This document shows positions 22,109 through 34,848 of a stretch of DNA of 64,000 bases, in pieces. The notes under the pieces were generated by a model. It was given only the letters and a program-made list of their open reading frames with translations. It was not told the DNA's origin and did not search any database. Position numbers and translations under genes: made by a program. Positions within the stretch are counted from its first letter, which is position 1, and each line of letters begins with the position of its first letter. Source of the stretch: Saccharum officinarum. Taxonomy: Eukaryota > Streptophyta > Magnoliopsida > Poales > Poaceae. The stretch spans positions 11,496,346 to 11,560,345 of the forward strand of contig CM036215.1 of NCBI GenBank assembly GCA_020631735.1. The letters run 5' to 3'.

Positions 22109-24713
22109 TGATTAGCAAAATAAGGATTATGTATCGGTGTTTGCCTTGAGCATGCGTGGTGTCAGCTACGTCAATCAGCTCTAGGACTTCCTCCAGTACG
22201 GGTTCTCCTCCTCGTACTCCTCGATCACCTTCTCGTACTCCTACTCTCCAGCGGTCACGAACTCCACCAACTCGTTCTCTATATGCATGCATTGATGATG
22301 CAACAATTTTGTATTCAAGCAACAGCAACTCTTAAAATGAGAATACACATGCTAAGCTACTAAGCTGGCTCTAATGACTAAGATACTAAGCTAATCATTA
22401 TCTCTACCAAATAGATTCTAAGCTTGCCCTACAAGTGCTTAGTTTTATAATCAATATTACTCTCTTGTTCATATTGTGTTTTAAGGGATATTTAGCTTCC
22501 CTAAATAACAGTCTATTCTAGAGCTAAAAAAATTATAGCAAGCACATAATAATACAATAAAGTTACTGTAAAAATTTCAGGATTAAAGCTATCACAGATT
22601 TGCCACAAAAATTCTTACAATTATTAACCTAATAATACTAAGCATCTCCAAATGATTTAATAGACCTCAGTTTCATCGCAGATATGTATGAACTAATTAT
22701 ACTAATAGATAGATCATGAATTTAGAAACCTAAAAAAATTAGTTTCACAATTTTTGGACATCTACATGATTTTATATTAATTACCAAAGACCATCTCAGA
22801 ATTAAAATAAAAAGCTATTTCTATTTTCCCACAAAAAAGAAAAGGCTAACTAGCCCGCGAGTGTGCTGGCATATTTGCAAAAACGCCCTCGCTCTATCCT
22901 ATATTAGCGCGATCGATTTGCGTACTGTTCCTACAGACATGATCATGCAAAAAGACACTTATACTACCCTATCTTCGCATCGGGAAGGTCCCTGGCCTCC
23001 CCGCGTTCGCCAGCGTGGCGCTCACCGGCACTGGGCTGCTACGCCGACCAAGTGGGACCCACATAGACCTAGCTAGGGGATCAACGCTCACTTACTGGCC
23101 GATGCACGACGCTGGGCAGCGGTTAGAAGGCCGGAGACGGAGCAGAGCAGCTCCTCCACATCGGTGGAAACCTACGATCATGGCGACAGCATTCTAGTGA
23201 GGTGCAGGGCTAAGGGGGCAGTAGAGGTAACAGGTGAGCATCAGCGACTCACCATGGATCCGGCCGAGGTGGTGGCTCGGCCGAAGATGCCCCAAGCGAA
23301 GCTGCCCACATGTGCCTAGATGGTGCGGTGGCACGACCTTGTCAGCGGCAGTAGGGTGGCAGTAGGGGCACGGTTACGCTGCGCAGGGTGAAGAGGAGTC
23401 CGAGACAAGGTTAGGGATGCACCCAATTTTGCTCTAAGTGATTGGCTTGGAGGCTGCCACCAGCAATGGCTGACCTAGCCTTATCGGCATGGCGGTAGGG
23501 AAAGGCTCCAAAATTGGGGCTCGGTTGGACATGACTCAGGGCGGGGTGGGGTTAGGCGACTAGGCGGATTGATGGCGAGGCTAAAGGAGTGATGAATTGG
23601 ACCAAGATGACTCCTCTCCGCCAACTTGATATTGCGGCTCAGATAGTCATGGCGGCAGAGAGGGAAGGGGAGAAATTAGAGCTCGACGTGACCTCGGTTT
23701 GGCGGGACGTAGTCGACGCGACCAGGAGACACGAGCGCAGACGCTACGGACAACCCGCAAGTGTCCATGATCGAGCACGGCCATGAGCGCACAATGGGGG
23801 AAGAGGGGCAAACCCACGTGCTCGGAGACAAGACGGCAGCGACACAGAGGTTCAGGGCGTAGACACGATGCCTAGGCAGTAGCACAATGCAACCTCATGT
23901 AGGGCAGTGGCAATGCGAGGACGCGGGACTGCAGCGGCAGCATGGGACGACAGCAGTGGATCAGGGCGGTCGGGTAGCTTGATGCGACGAGGTGAGCAGC
24001 CACGGCTCCATGCAGCAGCAGCCAGAGGCGGCCAGGCAATAGGCCAGCCGCGGCTAGGCTAGGGACAGCCCTGGCCCCATCGATGCGGCCACGCATGCGT
24101 AGCTCATCCAGGAATGACCACGGCGAGCACAAGCACATGGTGACCGCGCACACCAACTGGCCAAGTGATGTGCACGAATTTTAAAGCACACATAAAAGCT
24201 AAACTACTGGGATCGAAACCAAACCATCTACACTATGCCAACTAGGGCACATCAGGCTACTCACCAAGGATCAAACATGACACCACTGCCAAGCTAAATT
24301 TCACCAAATAAACTCGCCAACATTGCACTGTCACACCATTTTTAAACTTGGAAATTTTCTAAGTCTTTGAGCTGGATTTGTTTTCAGAATCGATTTCCAA
24401 GCTACTAAAAATATTATCTAGCATTACCACCTTGCTAAAACAATAGTTGCATGGTCATCTACAAAGTTCATATTTCAAACTTTACTTTAGTGCCACATAT
24501 ATGTTCTATAGTATTTTTGCTCAATAAAAATTGGTTTTGAACCTCACTGGATATATCATGAGCCATTGAATCAATTTTTATTTAGCATTTTTATTAGCCA
24601 TTTTAGTTGACAAAAATGTTATCTTAGCACTTTAGCACATGTAATAACACCTAAATATGATGCTCATGACATGATTTTGCAGGTATTTAGGGCGTAACAT
24701 AGAGGGTGTTACA

Positions 24714-26430
24714 GATATTCTCAGTGCTTAGAGCAGAGAATTCAAGCAGAGTCTTATCAGCCATAGATTCAGAAACTAGTGTTGAGCTTCCTCTTGATTG
24801 GTTTGATTGTGATTGATGGAATTTGTTGGTGAATTAGAACCCATCTTGTAATATCCTGTATAAGATATGAACAAAGACAAACAAGGGTAAGTCTGCTAAA
24901 GCAGATGTGCTAGTTATGATTTTGTCTATAAGTATTTATTTGATCAATTCTCTTAGCCTTGTGCCCCTCCCCAGTAGGAGCGCCAAAAATGCTTATTGGC
25001 ATTTCTTAGCATCACTTCTTTACTAAGTTGTCATCCCTAGCAATGATGCCAGAAATACGTTGTTGGTAATTATTAAGAACACTTGTAAAATTATATATAC
25101 TAAGTATCCGCAAGCACACAGATAATATACCATTGTAGCATTTCACCCGAGAGTATGCCAGGTATCGTTATTTATATTTTATCCATGGGGAGAAGAGATG
25201 GGGTGGCCAGAGATATTGACAAATATGTATACTTATGACAAGATTATTAACTCTCATGCTATAGCAGGGGTAAGTCAAATGATAAATAAATAATAAGTGT
25301 AAGGCATTGATAGTAATCTAGATATAGAAATGGATACTCATAAATGTAGTATGGCTAGGCAGGAGATTAATTAAGAGCAATAGATTCCTAGGTTATTCCT
25401 TATTTACTAAGTCTTTTATACACTCAAGTATATATACTATCATCTATAGCATAATTAACTCTGTATCTATGCATAAGAAACATTACTAAGGAAGATCAAG
25501 AACAGAGCTGGTCTCCCTTCGCAACTGGGTTCTACTTGTTCTACAAACGGGGAGTGGACTACAAAGGACTCAACGAGAGTGTCACATTCGCGATCTACCA
25601 CATGACCCGGAGTGTAGAGTGCATCCGCAGGTAAACAATATTTAAGCACCATGCTTACATAATGTTGACCACTTAACTCACTCGAGTATTAAGCAAAGCG
25701 CTTTGTGAACATATACATAAATTCATCATCAATCATGACTATATCAAGCATATAACTAGAGCAAACTAGGAACATAATAAATAGAAACATAGTATTGAAG
25801 TAGCACAAAGTCATAAATATAGAGGGATACAATGGCTTTACCAGTCTCCAGACGGCAAATTCGGAATACTGAGCAACAGTCCAAACTCTACTTAAATCTT
25901 GCTAGCAAGCCTATACTAGAACTTTGAAGAATTAGTGCTCTATTCTCTTCTCTCTGAAAACCCTAATTTCTGATCTGATCTTGACTTATGATCGAATGCT
26001 TCAGGCAGGGGGCAGGGGCTGGTATATATAGGCTAGAGCATCAATTCTGAGTCCTCTAATCAAACCAACTTGAATAAACGGCATAGATGCAATCTAGGAG
26101 GTGATGGAGGAATCGACATCGAAGCGAGGGCTGACATATGGGCCTAGGGGGCCGGCCGGCCGGTTGGCCCCACCTGGCATCCTCTCATGCCCCGCTTCAG
26201 TGGAGTGCCTTCTGGTTTCTTCTAGAACCTTCTGATGATATTTTTGTCGCGGATAATTGTGATTTAATTTGATGATTTGATCCACCTTGACGGTTTTCTA
26301 AATAAACCCTACTGAAAATACAGATTCACCAAAACTCATAGAAATTGTCAATTTGAACCCCTAAGTCTATGTTGGTGATCATTTTCATGCATGATTTCAA
26401 GTTATATTGACAGTTTATGATGGATGGTAA
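24714..26430. other. Non-coding LTR-like DNA, no gene seen
   Basis: No protein-coding feature is visible. The texture at 25000-26430 (short T/A-rich phrases, a TATATATAGGC phrase at about 26022-26032, and a CCCTAA-containing stretch near 25961) resembles the LTR of a Gypsy retrotransposon. No pair of repeats or target duplication could be found. The family is unassigned. Confidence 0.4.
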
Positions 26431-26773
26431 CTACTGTCAATAGCCGCAATGGTGGTCGCGCATGGAACAGTGTCTACCGGCAGGGTCGCAATTATCAGCG
26501 ACACTTGCCGCAGTGAGAGCAGCGAGTACTACAACACGGGCCACCGCAACAGCAGGCACCGGCACCCCCGCAGTTGCTGAAACAGCAACAGGCGCCTCAT
26601 CCTCCTCCACTGACGTCAGGCACGGTGGCTCGTTTTTGTCGCAGCAGCCGGAGCTGGGGTTGGAACAGTAGGTCACGGCCGGCACAGAGCAGCATCAGGT
26701 AGCAGGGAAAGGTAAAATTTTGTCTGAGCAAGGTATGGGCAAGGCCGACAAGGAATGACAGCCAACACCCCAT

Positions 26774-27884
26774 ATGGTGCATGGTTCTTCCTCGGTTGCT
26801 GGAGCAAGTGGTATGCAGATCGAGTATTCGGAGATTGGAACAACCAATGTTGGTGCAGTGGAGGTGATTCAAAGAGCAGCTACTACCAAAATGTGTAGGT
26901 GGTGTGGAGTGAAGGGTCATTTGATGTTTGAGTGCACGGCGACAATTTTTTGTGAAATCTGTAAGAGCACTGATCATGCCATGAGTCGATGCCCGGTCCT
27001 CAAGCAACCAAAACAGTAGCCCAGTTGGTTGGCCAGGCTGCCGATGCACTTGCAGGCTATCATATTCCACATGCACCCATCCAGCCAACAAAGAAAGATT
27101 CTAGAATGGCTCTAATCTCTACTTCAGGCAAGAATCTGATAGAGGAGGAAGTGGCATCATTTTTGCGGGTGATACTTTTGCCCGGGATGTAAAACAGCAC
27201 AATGGCTTCGAGTTTAAGGTCCTTTTCTGTACAAAAGGGGATCTTACGAAGATGACAAGGTTCAATGCAAAGGTGGAGGAAGGGGTCACTCTCAAATTTC
27301 AAGAATTTAAGGAAGATAAAGAGTATTTTGGCCATGCTCTACCAGTGGTTTGAATGCGAGTCATCAACCTACCGACAATTTTAAGGGAGTACATCATTCT
27401 GTGGGCACTAGGAACTCTTTTTGGTGTTACCCAGGATGTGGATATGGTGACGACTAGAGACAGCAACTTTGGGCGGTTTGTAGTGGCAGCGCAAGAACCC
27501 GAGGCAATTCCGACCAAACTAGATGTCATCATTGGTAATAGGTACTTCTAGTTGATTTTTGAGGTTGAACCTCATTTACTTAACATTGGGCTGCGGAACA
27601 TTTGGAACATACAAAATAATGGAAATGAGGATCATGGTAATGGTGCGGCAAAAGACACTGAGATGAAGGAGGCACGGAATACTGGGGACATCAATATATC
27701 AAATGCAAGCGTCGAAAATACAATAAAGAAGAACATGACCGGGAAAGAAGATAAGGCTCTTGAGACACAGATGGATTTTGATTGGTCAAATGACGATCTT
27801 TTAGGAGAGGAGCATGAACTTAATGATTCTAAACGCAATTTTTTAGGAGTCAAAAAAAGGAGATCCGGTAAATGTGAGAAATGA
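26774..27884 (+). pseudogene. Decayed LINE ORF1 (gag-like) with two CCHC knuckles and DUF4283-like region
   Basis: The frame 26774-27019 has two zinc knuckles in tandem, CRWCGVKGHLMFEC and CEICKSTDHAMSRC. After a frame change, 27354-27551 reads LREYIILWALGTLFGVTQDV and FGRFVVAA, followed past a stop by an acidic, asparagine-rich tail to 27884. This order of knuckles followed by a DUF4283-like nucleic-acid-binding segment and acidic tail is what grass LINE ORF1 proteins show. At least two stops or frameshifts separate the parts, so it is a pseudogene. ORF1 proteins bind element RNA. No ORF2 follows within 300 bp, so the downstream part was lost or replaced by the LTR-like DNA at 28149. Family assignment is from motif recognition only. 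Confidence 0.65.
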
Positions 27885-28148
27885 GGCAACACTTGCAGCG
27901 GCATCAGGTTCCTCTGGAACATTGTCTGCACCGGCGCGCCCGCTGCAGTGACCTTCGCAGTCTGTAGGCCAGCCGAAAAGTCGGTAAGCGCAGCCTTTGC
28001 GACACAGCCTAGTACTCAAGGAGGATCGGCAAAGGATGGCTTCTTGGGCCGGGCACAGCAGCCCACACTGCCGGCTAGTACTGCTGCAAGTGATTGGCAG
28101 AAAAATAAATCTCTTGAGCAGCCGTCCACCATGAATGAGAAGGAACAT

Positions 28149-28427
28149 GTCACGCCCCCAACTAGGGCCTAGAAGGGACAGCTGCCGCACGGTTATAAAA
28201 ACTAATTTATAACCCTGCAAGGCGTATAATAAACATAGATGAGAAGTGGATCAAAACCATTCGTCTTTCTTTATTCATATTTGTAGTACATTTTACATGA
28301 TGAAAAGTACAAGTATTCCATCTACTGCTAAAGCTACATCTAGTCGTTCCCCTTCCCGCCTAGCTTAGTCCATTATTATAAGCTGCAAAAAAAACATAAA
28401 TACAAGCAAGGGTGAGTACGATGAATC
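28149..28427. other. LTR-like fragment at the left edge of the Gypsy element
   Basis: The phrase TGTCACGCCCCCAACTAGG at 28149 has the form of a Gypsy LTR start, and about 280 bases of non-coding sequence follow up to the next element. No end or partner was found. The five bases before the Gypsy LTR are GAATC. The matching right-hand duplication cannot be tested because the right side of the Gypsy tandem is truncated. Confidence 0.35.
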
Positions 28428-30301
28428 TGTCGACGCAAAAATGTGGTGATGTGATCAACACGCAGCAAGCCGGATGATCCACGCAGGAGATCCGCTTAAC
28501 TTCAACGCCGGGCCGGTTGGATCTGAATGAAAACCCGAAAGATGTGCCAGTCAATTTAACCTGCAATTGACAAGAAAAAGAAAGCTTATCAGTAACACAA
28601 TGTGGAACATGCCGATGTTTCTCTGACAGTTCCAAATATGCGGCTCTGAAAGCCAGCGGGTGAGGCCAACGACTAGACGGTCGATATCCGATGTTTGCAT
28701 AAAAGAAAGCTCTTAATAACAAAAGAAATCGGTTAATCATAAATAAAATCATGGTAAATAGCGCCTTGGATTATGATAGATTTAAGTGGATGCTTGATCA
28801 AGACGGGAACGAGTACAATACACCCAAATATGGAAAAGCTAGAAGGTCCTTTTGTACAAGTTTTTATTTTCAAACCAGATAGCCGATTTCAGTACAAATA
28901 AAATTATAACTCGTGTCGGTTAGCCGTCAGACATAAATAAACCTCCAAACAAGTTAAATCTAATCTGTTACGATCAACAGTGAGGTTCGAGTGGATCGAT
29001 GCAACTATGATAGTCATAACAAACTTCAAGATCAAAAGCTTAAGAGCCTACTCAGGTCCGACAGTTTCTTGGTACGAGCCATGTATGTGGAAGCATGCGC
29101 AATCGACAAAAACAACGGATTTTAGACATGAGAAACAAATAAATACATGATTCGTTCATGATTGAACTCGCTAATTAGTAAGATCCGATCTACGGCTCCA
29201 CCAGTGAGGTTCAAGCGTATCGATGCAGCTAGTAACTATAGATCAAAGTTCGTTAGCTATTGAATTCTTCCATAAACAACTCGTGTTTTCGAATGCATCC
29301 CATGTGCAATTAAGATTGAGATAAAACAACCGATCTAGCAGGATTAATCGTTCATCTTCTAGGATTTAGCTAAAAAGTAATCAAGAGATGATTAATCAAA
29401 GTGATATGATGTCGATCTATCTCAATCTTAACCGGTAAATGATTTTATTGTTGTTAATAGAGCATTGATTACAATAAAATCGATAACTAGGGAGATTAGC
29501 CGAAAACAATAAAAAGAAATCTCACTGATCTCAATTAATCAGATAACTGGTGATCTTGCATAACAAGATCGATAACTAATGAATCAGCCAAAACAGTAAG
29601 GAAGATCCTACTAATCTTAGCAGATTCGACAATAGGTGATATTGCATTAAACAACATATTATTTAACACAAGATCGATAATTGTGATTGATATCAAAAAT
29701 TCACAAGAGGTCAATTAGCTGATGTAGCCTTGCGACTTTAAGATACAATAGATTACTAGCTTATATTACGTTGTAAGAGGTCAATTGGCTGATGAAAGCC
29801 TTACAAGCAATATAAACCATGACGGTACTCACAAGCAAACCGGAGGTCGATCGGCCGATGCAGCCCTGTTCGCTGAAGGACTCGTCGAGATCTATAGTAC
29901 TCCTACTCCTAGGGTTTTAGTGTGATGCCAAAAGTTGTATTGATTGATGTGTTTGTGTCCTTGTACGCTAGCCGGGGCTTAATATTTATACCCGGAGCCT
30001 AAACATGAGTTCTACTCGAATACGACTCATTACAATTCTTGGAAATAAATAAAATCTTTTATCTTTAGCGATAACAAGGACTTTAATCCTTCCCTTTCTG
30101 TAGAGTCTGACATGTCTTTTCCAATGCTAGCCAAATGTAGCCCACGGATACCTTCTGCTGACGTCATTTATAAAAATAACCGATTCCAATCCGTCCTCAA
30201 AACCAGCGGATAGGAATCTTCGACCGGTTGCCTTCTCAACGATGCAACTTTTGGAGGCTTCGAATCTCCGAGTCTTCTCTTTCCAAATTTTGGTGTAAAC
30301 A
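28428..30301 (-). repeat. Left LTR (3' LTR) of the Gypsy element
   Basis: It starts TGTCGACGCAAAAATG and ends near GGTGTAAACA, with the right end uncertain by 2-3 bases. It aligns along its length with 50240-52102. On the element strand a TATAAATA box lies at 29983-29990, matching 51781-51788 in the other copy, which supports the minus orientation. The adjacent bases CGTGCCGCCAATTTT (30302 on) correspond to a decayed polypurine tract. The other copy has the cleaner GCCCCCAATTTT. Confidence 0.82.
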
Positions 30302-32512
30302 CGTGCCGCCAATTTTGAGATAAAATATATTTTATTCTAAAATTCTTTCCTGTTCCTACTCACTTTAAATTCCCAGACTCCCCCTCGTTTCTAGAGCCAA
30401 TCCTTATCAAATACTCCCCATGGTGTCTTCCTTTGCTGCCTTGGCTGTCTCGTCTTCTCCTCCCAAAACCTCATCAGACAAAACAACTGAGTTCTTCGAA
30501 CTCTCATTTGTAATCTTGCTTCTGTATCTGGAGAATTAACAATCATCCAAACCTAACTGAAGCTTCATGCAATGGCGACCATGGATCATATTCCTGAGGT
30601 ACGTGACCTAACCCGTCTTTCGCCTTCTTACTTGCCCGCATCTGTCATCTCCAAATCTGCCTCTTCCCTTTTTTTCAGAATCTGAAGGATGAAATCTTTA
30701 TCCCTTTGCAAGGACATAGTGCTACTTACTTCTTAGGTGCCATGGGTGATCTTGACCCAATCGATTTCATCATCTCAGAAACTCCACGCCTTCCTTTTAA
30801 GCGATCCCTAGTGAATGCATCTAGCTGGGAGAAAGCCTTCAGGGCCTGGTCCCATATGGTTAAGGGATGGAAAAATTGGCTCCGCCGTATGTTGGGCGAG
30901 AAACTCATTGACTGGGACTCCAAAAACTTGAGCCAATGCATCCTTCTTTCCTTGTCTCCTATGAAAAAAACGAACCCCTCTTAATCTCAGCTTCATATTT
31001 CTGGTCTGATGCTTTTAATGCTTTCTTGTTCGGTCATGGCCCAATGACGCCCACCCTGGCCGATGTTTTCATGTTGACCGGCCTCAAGATTACTGGTTCG
31101 GTGTCTCCTTATGACTTCACCAATAAAGGCGTCGAGAAGCTTGAAGACATGAGGGGTTGTTGAGGCTGGCCAGCCTACATTAAGAAGTATATGAGTAGTG
31201 ACTCTGCTGTCAGCCTGAATGAAAATGTAGCCTTCATAACCATGTGGCTGGAAAGGTTCGCCTTTTGTAGTTCTTCTTGCAGACCAACGACCAATTATCA
31301 TCTTTTAGCAGAACGTCTGATAACCGGTGATGACATTCCTCTTGGCAAGTACCTATTAGGATCAGATTACTCTCTGATGCGTCAGGTGTCAGTCCATCTA
31401 CAAAGGATTGAACCGATTGATGCCATCGGCGGTCCTTGGTGGTTCATCCAACTATGGTTACATCTTTACCTTCATAGATTTGTAACCCCGCATCTTCGGG
31501 ACCTAAAATTTCCTTCTCTGATGACTATCGATGAAAACAGGGAAGAAACCTGCTGCTGTCTGTCTTATGGAGAAGCTGCATCAATTATCTCCATCAATTT
31601 TGACATTGCCTACTTCTTTCAATGCTTTTACAAAGGATTCCCCAAGGAAGTTACCATCTGGCTGCCTTATGGTGGTGAGGATTATTACTTTGAACTGCCA
31701 TGTGGGTTTCGATTTGAAACATTCTGCCCAGATGAACCTTCATCGGCAATTTTCAATAGCATGGTGAAACCTGCTCTTCTTCCGGTTGATTTCCGTCACG
31801 GTCGAAGGATTCTCCCCACATATGAATTTTATAATCAATCATTCACGGCTCATCAATTTGGGTTTGGACAGCTGCCCCCAAAACTTTTCTTTGCTGATAA
31901 GCTAAAGCCGAGGGAAAGCATAACAAAAAAACCAAAATTGATAGAATCTATCAAATAGAAGTCATTCTTCCTTCTCTGGCCTTGCCAGAATGGGAAAGAA
32001 CCTCCTCTTCAATTTCCTTTGATGTTTGGTGGTAAGAATGGCGTACATACTTATTCTGCAGGCCGGCCAAGCTTCATTGCCCCTAACTGGATGAAAATCT
32101 CGATATCGGCAAGAAGGTAACTCCACATCCCGTTTCATGGTTACTTTTTGTTTTAACACATTTGACCTTCTTCCATCTTGATAGGATTCCGAGATAAATC
32201 TTCCCTCTGTCAGTCGAAGTGGTCGACCCATCCAGTACCTCGAGTGGTGTTCTAATCCGAGGATGGGATCCACCGCTCCTTCTCTGCAGACTCTGATGAA
32301 AAGATCATTCCATGCCTCGACTTCTTCTCAGTCACCGTCAGTTAAACATAAATCCTACCCATCGAAGAAAGTCACTACCAAGAGAACATGCAGGCAAGCT
32401 ACACCAACTACGTTTTCCTCCAAGTCATCTGGAAGTGATCGGCTGATCGAAGCCAATATTGTAAAAATCCCGAAACAACTGATACGTTTAACTATGTTTT
32501 AGTCTATTGTTC

Positions 32513-34525
32513 TGCGAACACAAGGTTGACAAGTATCCTTATGTGCTCATTTTGTGATGAGTGATTGTCAATGTGATTCACGAAGTAGGTTGAGTGGTGA
32601 CTAATCCTACCTTGGCGAAAGCCTTGTATGCAACATGTCTCATGGCTTGTGTTGTGCAGGTGTGGAGCACGGAGACGGTAGCCAACGGCGAGGTGAAGGT
32701 CAAGGAGGACGTGCCGTGCCGATGGACCGGATGGGTGAAGGACGGACGTGAGGCTTGGACCGAGGGACCCGGAGGCCGGGTGGCTAGCCACGGTGACTGA
32801 CACTTGGGACATCGACAAGCGAGAGAAGACATGTGAGTGACCGTGTCGGATGGCGGGGGACGCGTATGGAGTACGCTACTCGCGGAGCGATTTGATGGTT
32901 TGGGCCTCAAAACCATCGGAGGCGGGTTTACGGGTTTGGGCCTCAAAACCCGGGCAGAGGTTCCGAGGAGGAACGGATGGCACGTGGCGGCATCGGGGAG
33001 TTCGCGTCGAGGCGAAGCTACCGGTGAGAAGGCGTGGTGGCCGTCGGATGAAGATGACACAGGGTTGGACCTTTACGTCCTTGGGCTAAATGGTTTGGCT
33101 CATTTGTATCCAGGGGCAAAACTGAAAATGTGTAATAGTCCTGTTAAATAGGATGAGGGAGCTCCCATCTCCCTCACCTCCTCCATTTTTTATTTTCTCC
33201 TTTAGGGTTTTTTCCTCTAGGTGCTTGTGTGAGAGAGAGGTCCACTAATCCACCGATTAGTGTAAGAACCATGAATCTTTGAGGGAAGGAGGTCCCGAAT
33301 CCTCCGTGTGACCTCCGGAGTTCGGCGGAGAAATGGATTTGTGAGTTCATGATGTGTTCTTCGCGAGCTCCTCCCTTTCCCCTCTAGTTCTTTCTTTGAT
33401 TCATCGTTTCTAGCTCGTTTTGTTTCGTTTTTGTTGCATGGCCTTGATCAATGATGTGAGTTGAGACTTTTCATCAAAGGATTTGCACCAATTCCTCACG
33501 AGATCATAGATCGGGGCGAATCAAGAGCTAGGGTTCATTTTTGGGGGATTTTCGTGTTCCTTTGATTTCCCATGGTTTTGCTTCAAATTGGGCGATGACC
33601 TCTTAGAGGTAGCTCCCATGCTGCCTTGTGACCTTGCTTGCAAAATTTGGTGGCAATTGGTGTTGATTTGAGAGCATATAGGTTGAATCTTTGGAGAGGG
33701 CGATTTTCACTTCGCCTCTGTTCTTCAGTCTACGCGACTCACGGACAGTCCGCCCCTTGGTCGCGGACAGTCCGGGGATCAGGGTTCATCCCTAGCAGAA
33801 CACAGTTTCTTCTTCCTGTAATTTCTCGCTTTTGACCGGCGGACAGTCCGGGGTCCATTCGCGGACAGTCCGGCCCTTGAGAGTAGTTTCTGGCGAGTTT
33901 CTGGAGTTGCTGATTTTTGTACTGCGGACAGTCCGCGCCCAGGGGGGAGACAGTCCGCAGTTCATTTTTCGAACCGTGTCCAGAACTGGTTCCGATCAGT
34001 GTGGTTTCCTGTTTTTGACCTGCGGACAGTCCGGGCCTAGACCGCGGACAGTCCGCCGTTCATCGCTGAAAGCGTGTCCAGAACCTTGCCTGCTCGGTGT
34101 GTTTCTCTGGAAGTGACCTGCAGACAATCCGGTGCAAACCGCGGACAATCCGCAGCTGTGGTCAAGTTCCAGTGCAGTTTTTATTGTCTGTCCAGCTGTT
34201 GCCACCGGACAGTCCGAGGGGTGACCGAAGACAGTCCGAGGACTGACTTGCGGACAGTTCGCCACCAAAGCCCGGACAGTCCAGTACTGCGCAGAGAAGG
34301 CTTTTTATGTCCGTTCCTTTGAGGGTTGGTTTCCAGCGTCTCTCGAAGGTGTTCTGGTGTGCCTAACATTTTACGTGGGATATCTTGCTACCAGTTAGCA
34401 CGTGTATCACTCGCTTCTTGTGTGAGTTTGCTTTTGGGGTTATGGATCGAGCCGAGGACCAAAGTTTTCGAAAGAAATTTGAAGCTCCCATTCACCCCCC
34501 TCTGGTCGCCATTTCCGGTCTTTCA
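32513..34525 (+). mobile_element. Solo LTR of a Copia-type element (CGGACAGTCCG family)
   Basis: The 2013-bp unit begins TGCGAACACAAGG and ends CGGTCTTTCA, flanked by the perfect duplication TGTTC (32508-32512 and 34526-34530). Its end (TTCACCCCCCTCTGGTCGCC) closely resembles the sense-strand end of the Copia LTR at 1199 and of the solo LTR at 60889, so it is a relative of that lineage in plus orientation. No internal region is present, so it is the product of LTR-LTR recombination. It interrupts the 3' half of the PMD gene. Open frames inside it come from its motif array. Confidence 0.9.
33738..34290. repeat. Array of paired GCGGACAGTCCG motifs
   Basis: Fourteen copies of CGGACAGTCCG or close variants are arranged as about seven pairs. 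Members of a pair are roughly 20-25 bases apart, and the first six pairs recur about every 90-95 bases, so the array looks like decayed tandem repeats of a ~94-bp unit. The motif is nearly palindromic (CGGACWGTCCG). It lies in the middle of the solo LTR. Confidence 0.8.
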
Positions 34526-34848
34526 TGTTCTTTGAGTTGTCATTTCTGTTCTCGAATCACTGTGTGGAAAACAGAAATGACAATTTCTGTTCTTGAATCA
34601 CTGTCTGCTAGAGTCGCAAAAAAAAAGAATGACTGTCTGCTAGCTTCTCAGGCACGCTATCCTGTGAACGCACTGTTGATTCACGGGTCGATGGACTTTC
34701 CCAATCTGCAGCCGATATGAATACAACGGCTTTTGCAACAAATCTTCTAAGATCTGGGAAGATGCATTTTAAAATCTGTTCTGCAACTATTGCATTTATA
34801 TTCCCTATGTATTTCCTGGATTTTCGGAACGATTGTTTGTTTTCTTTA

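Noticed and set aside
33638..34369. Several frames in the solo LTR rich in SPRTVR or GQSG repeats
   Set aside because: They are produced by the CGGACAGTCCG motif array.
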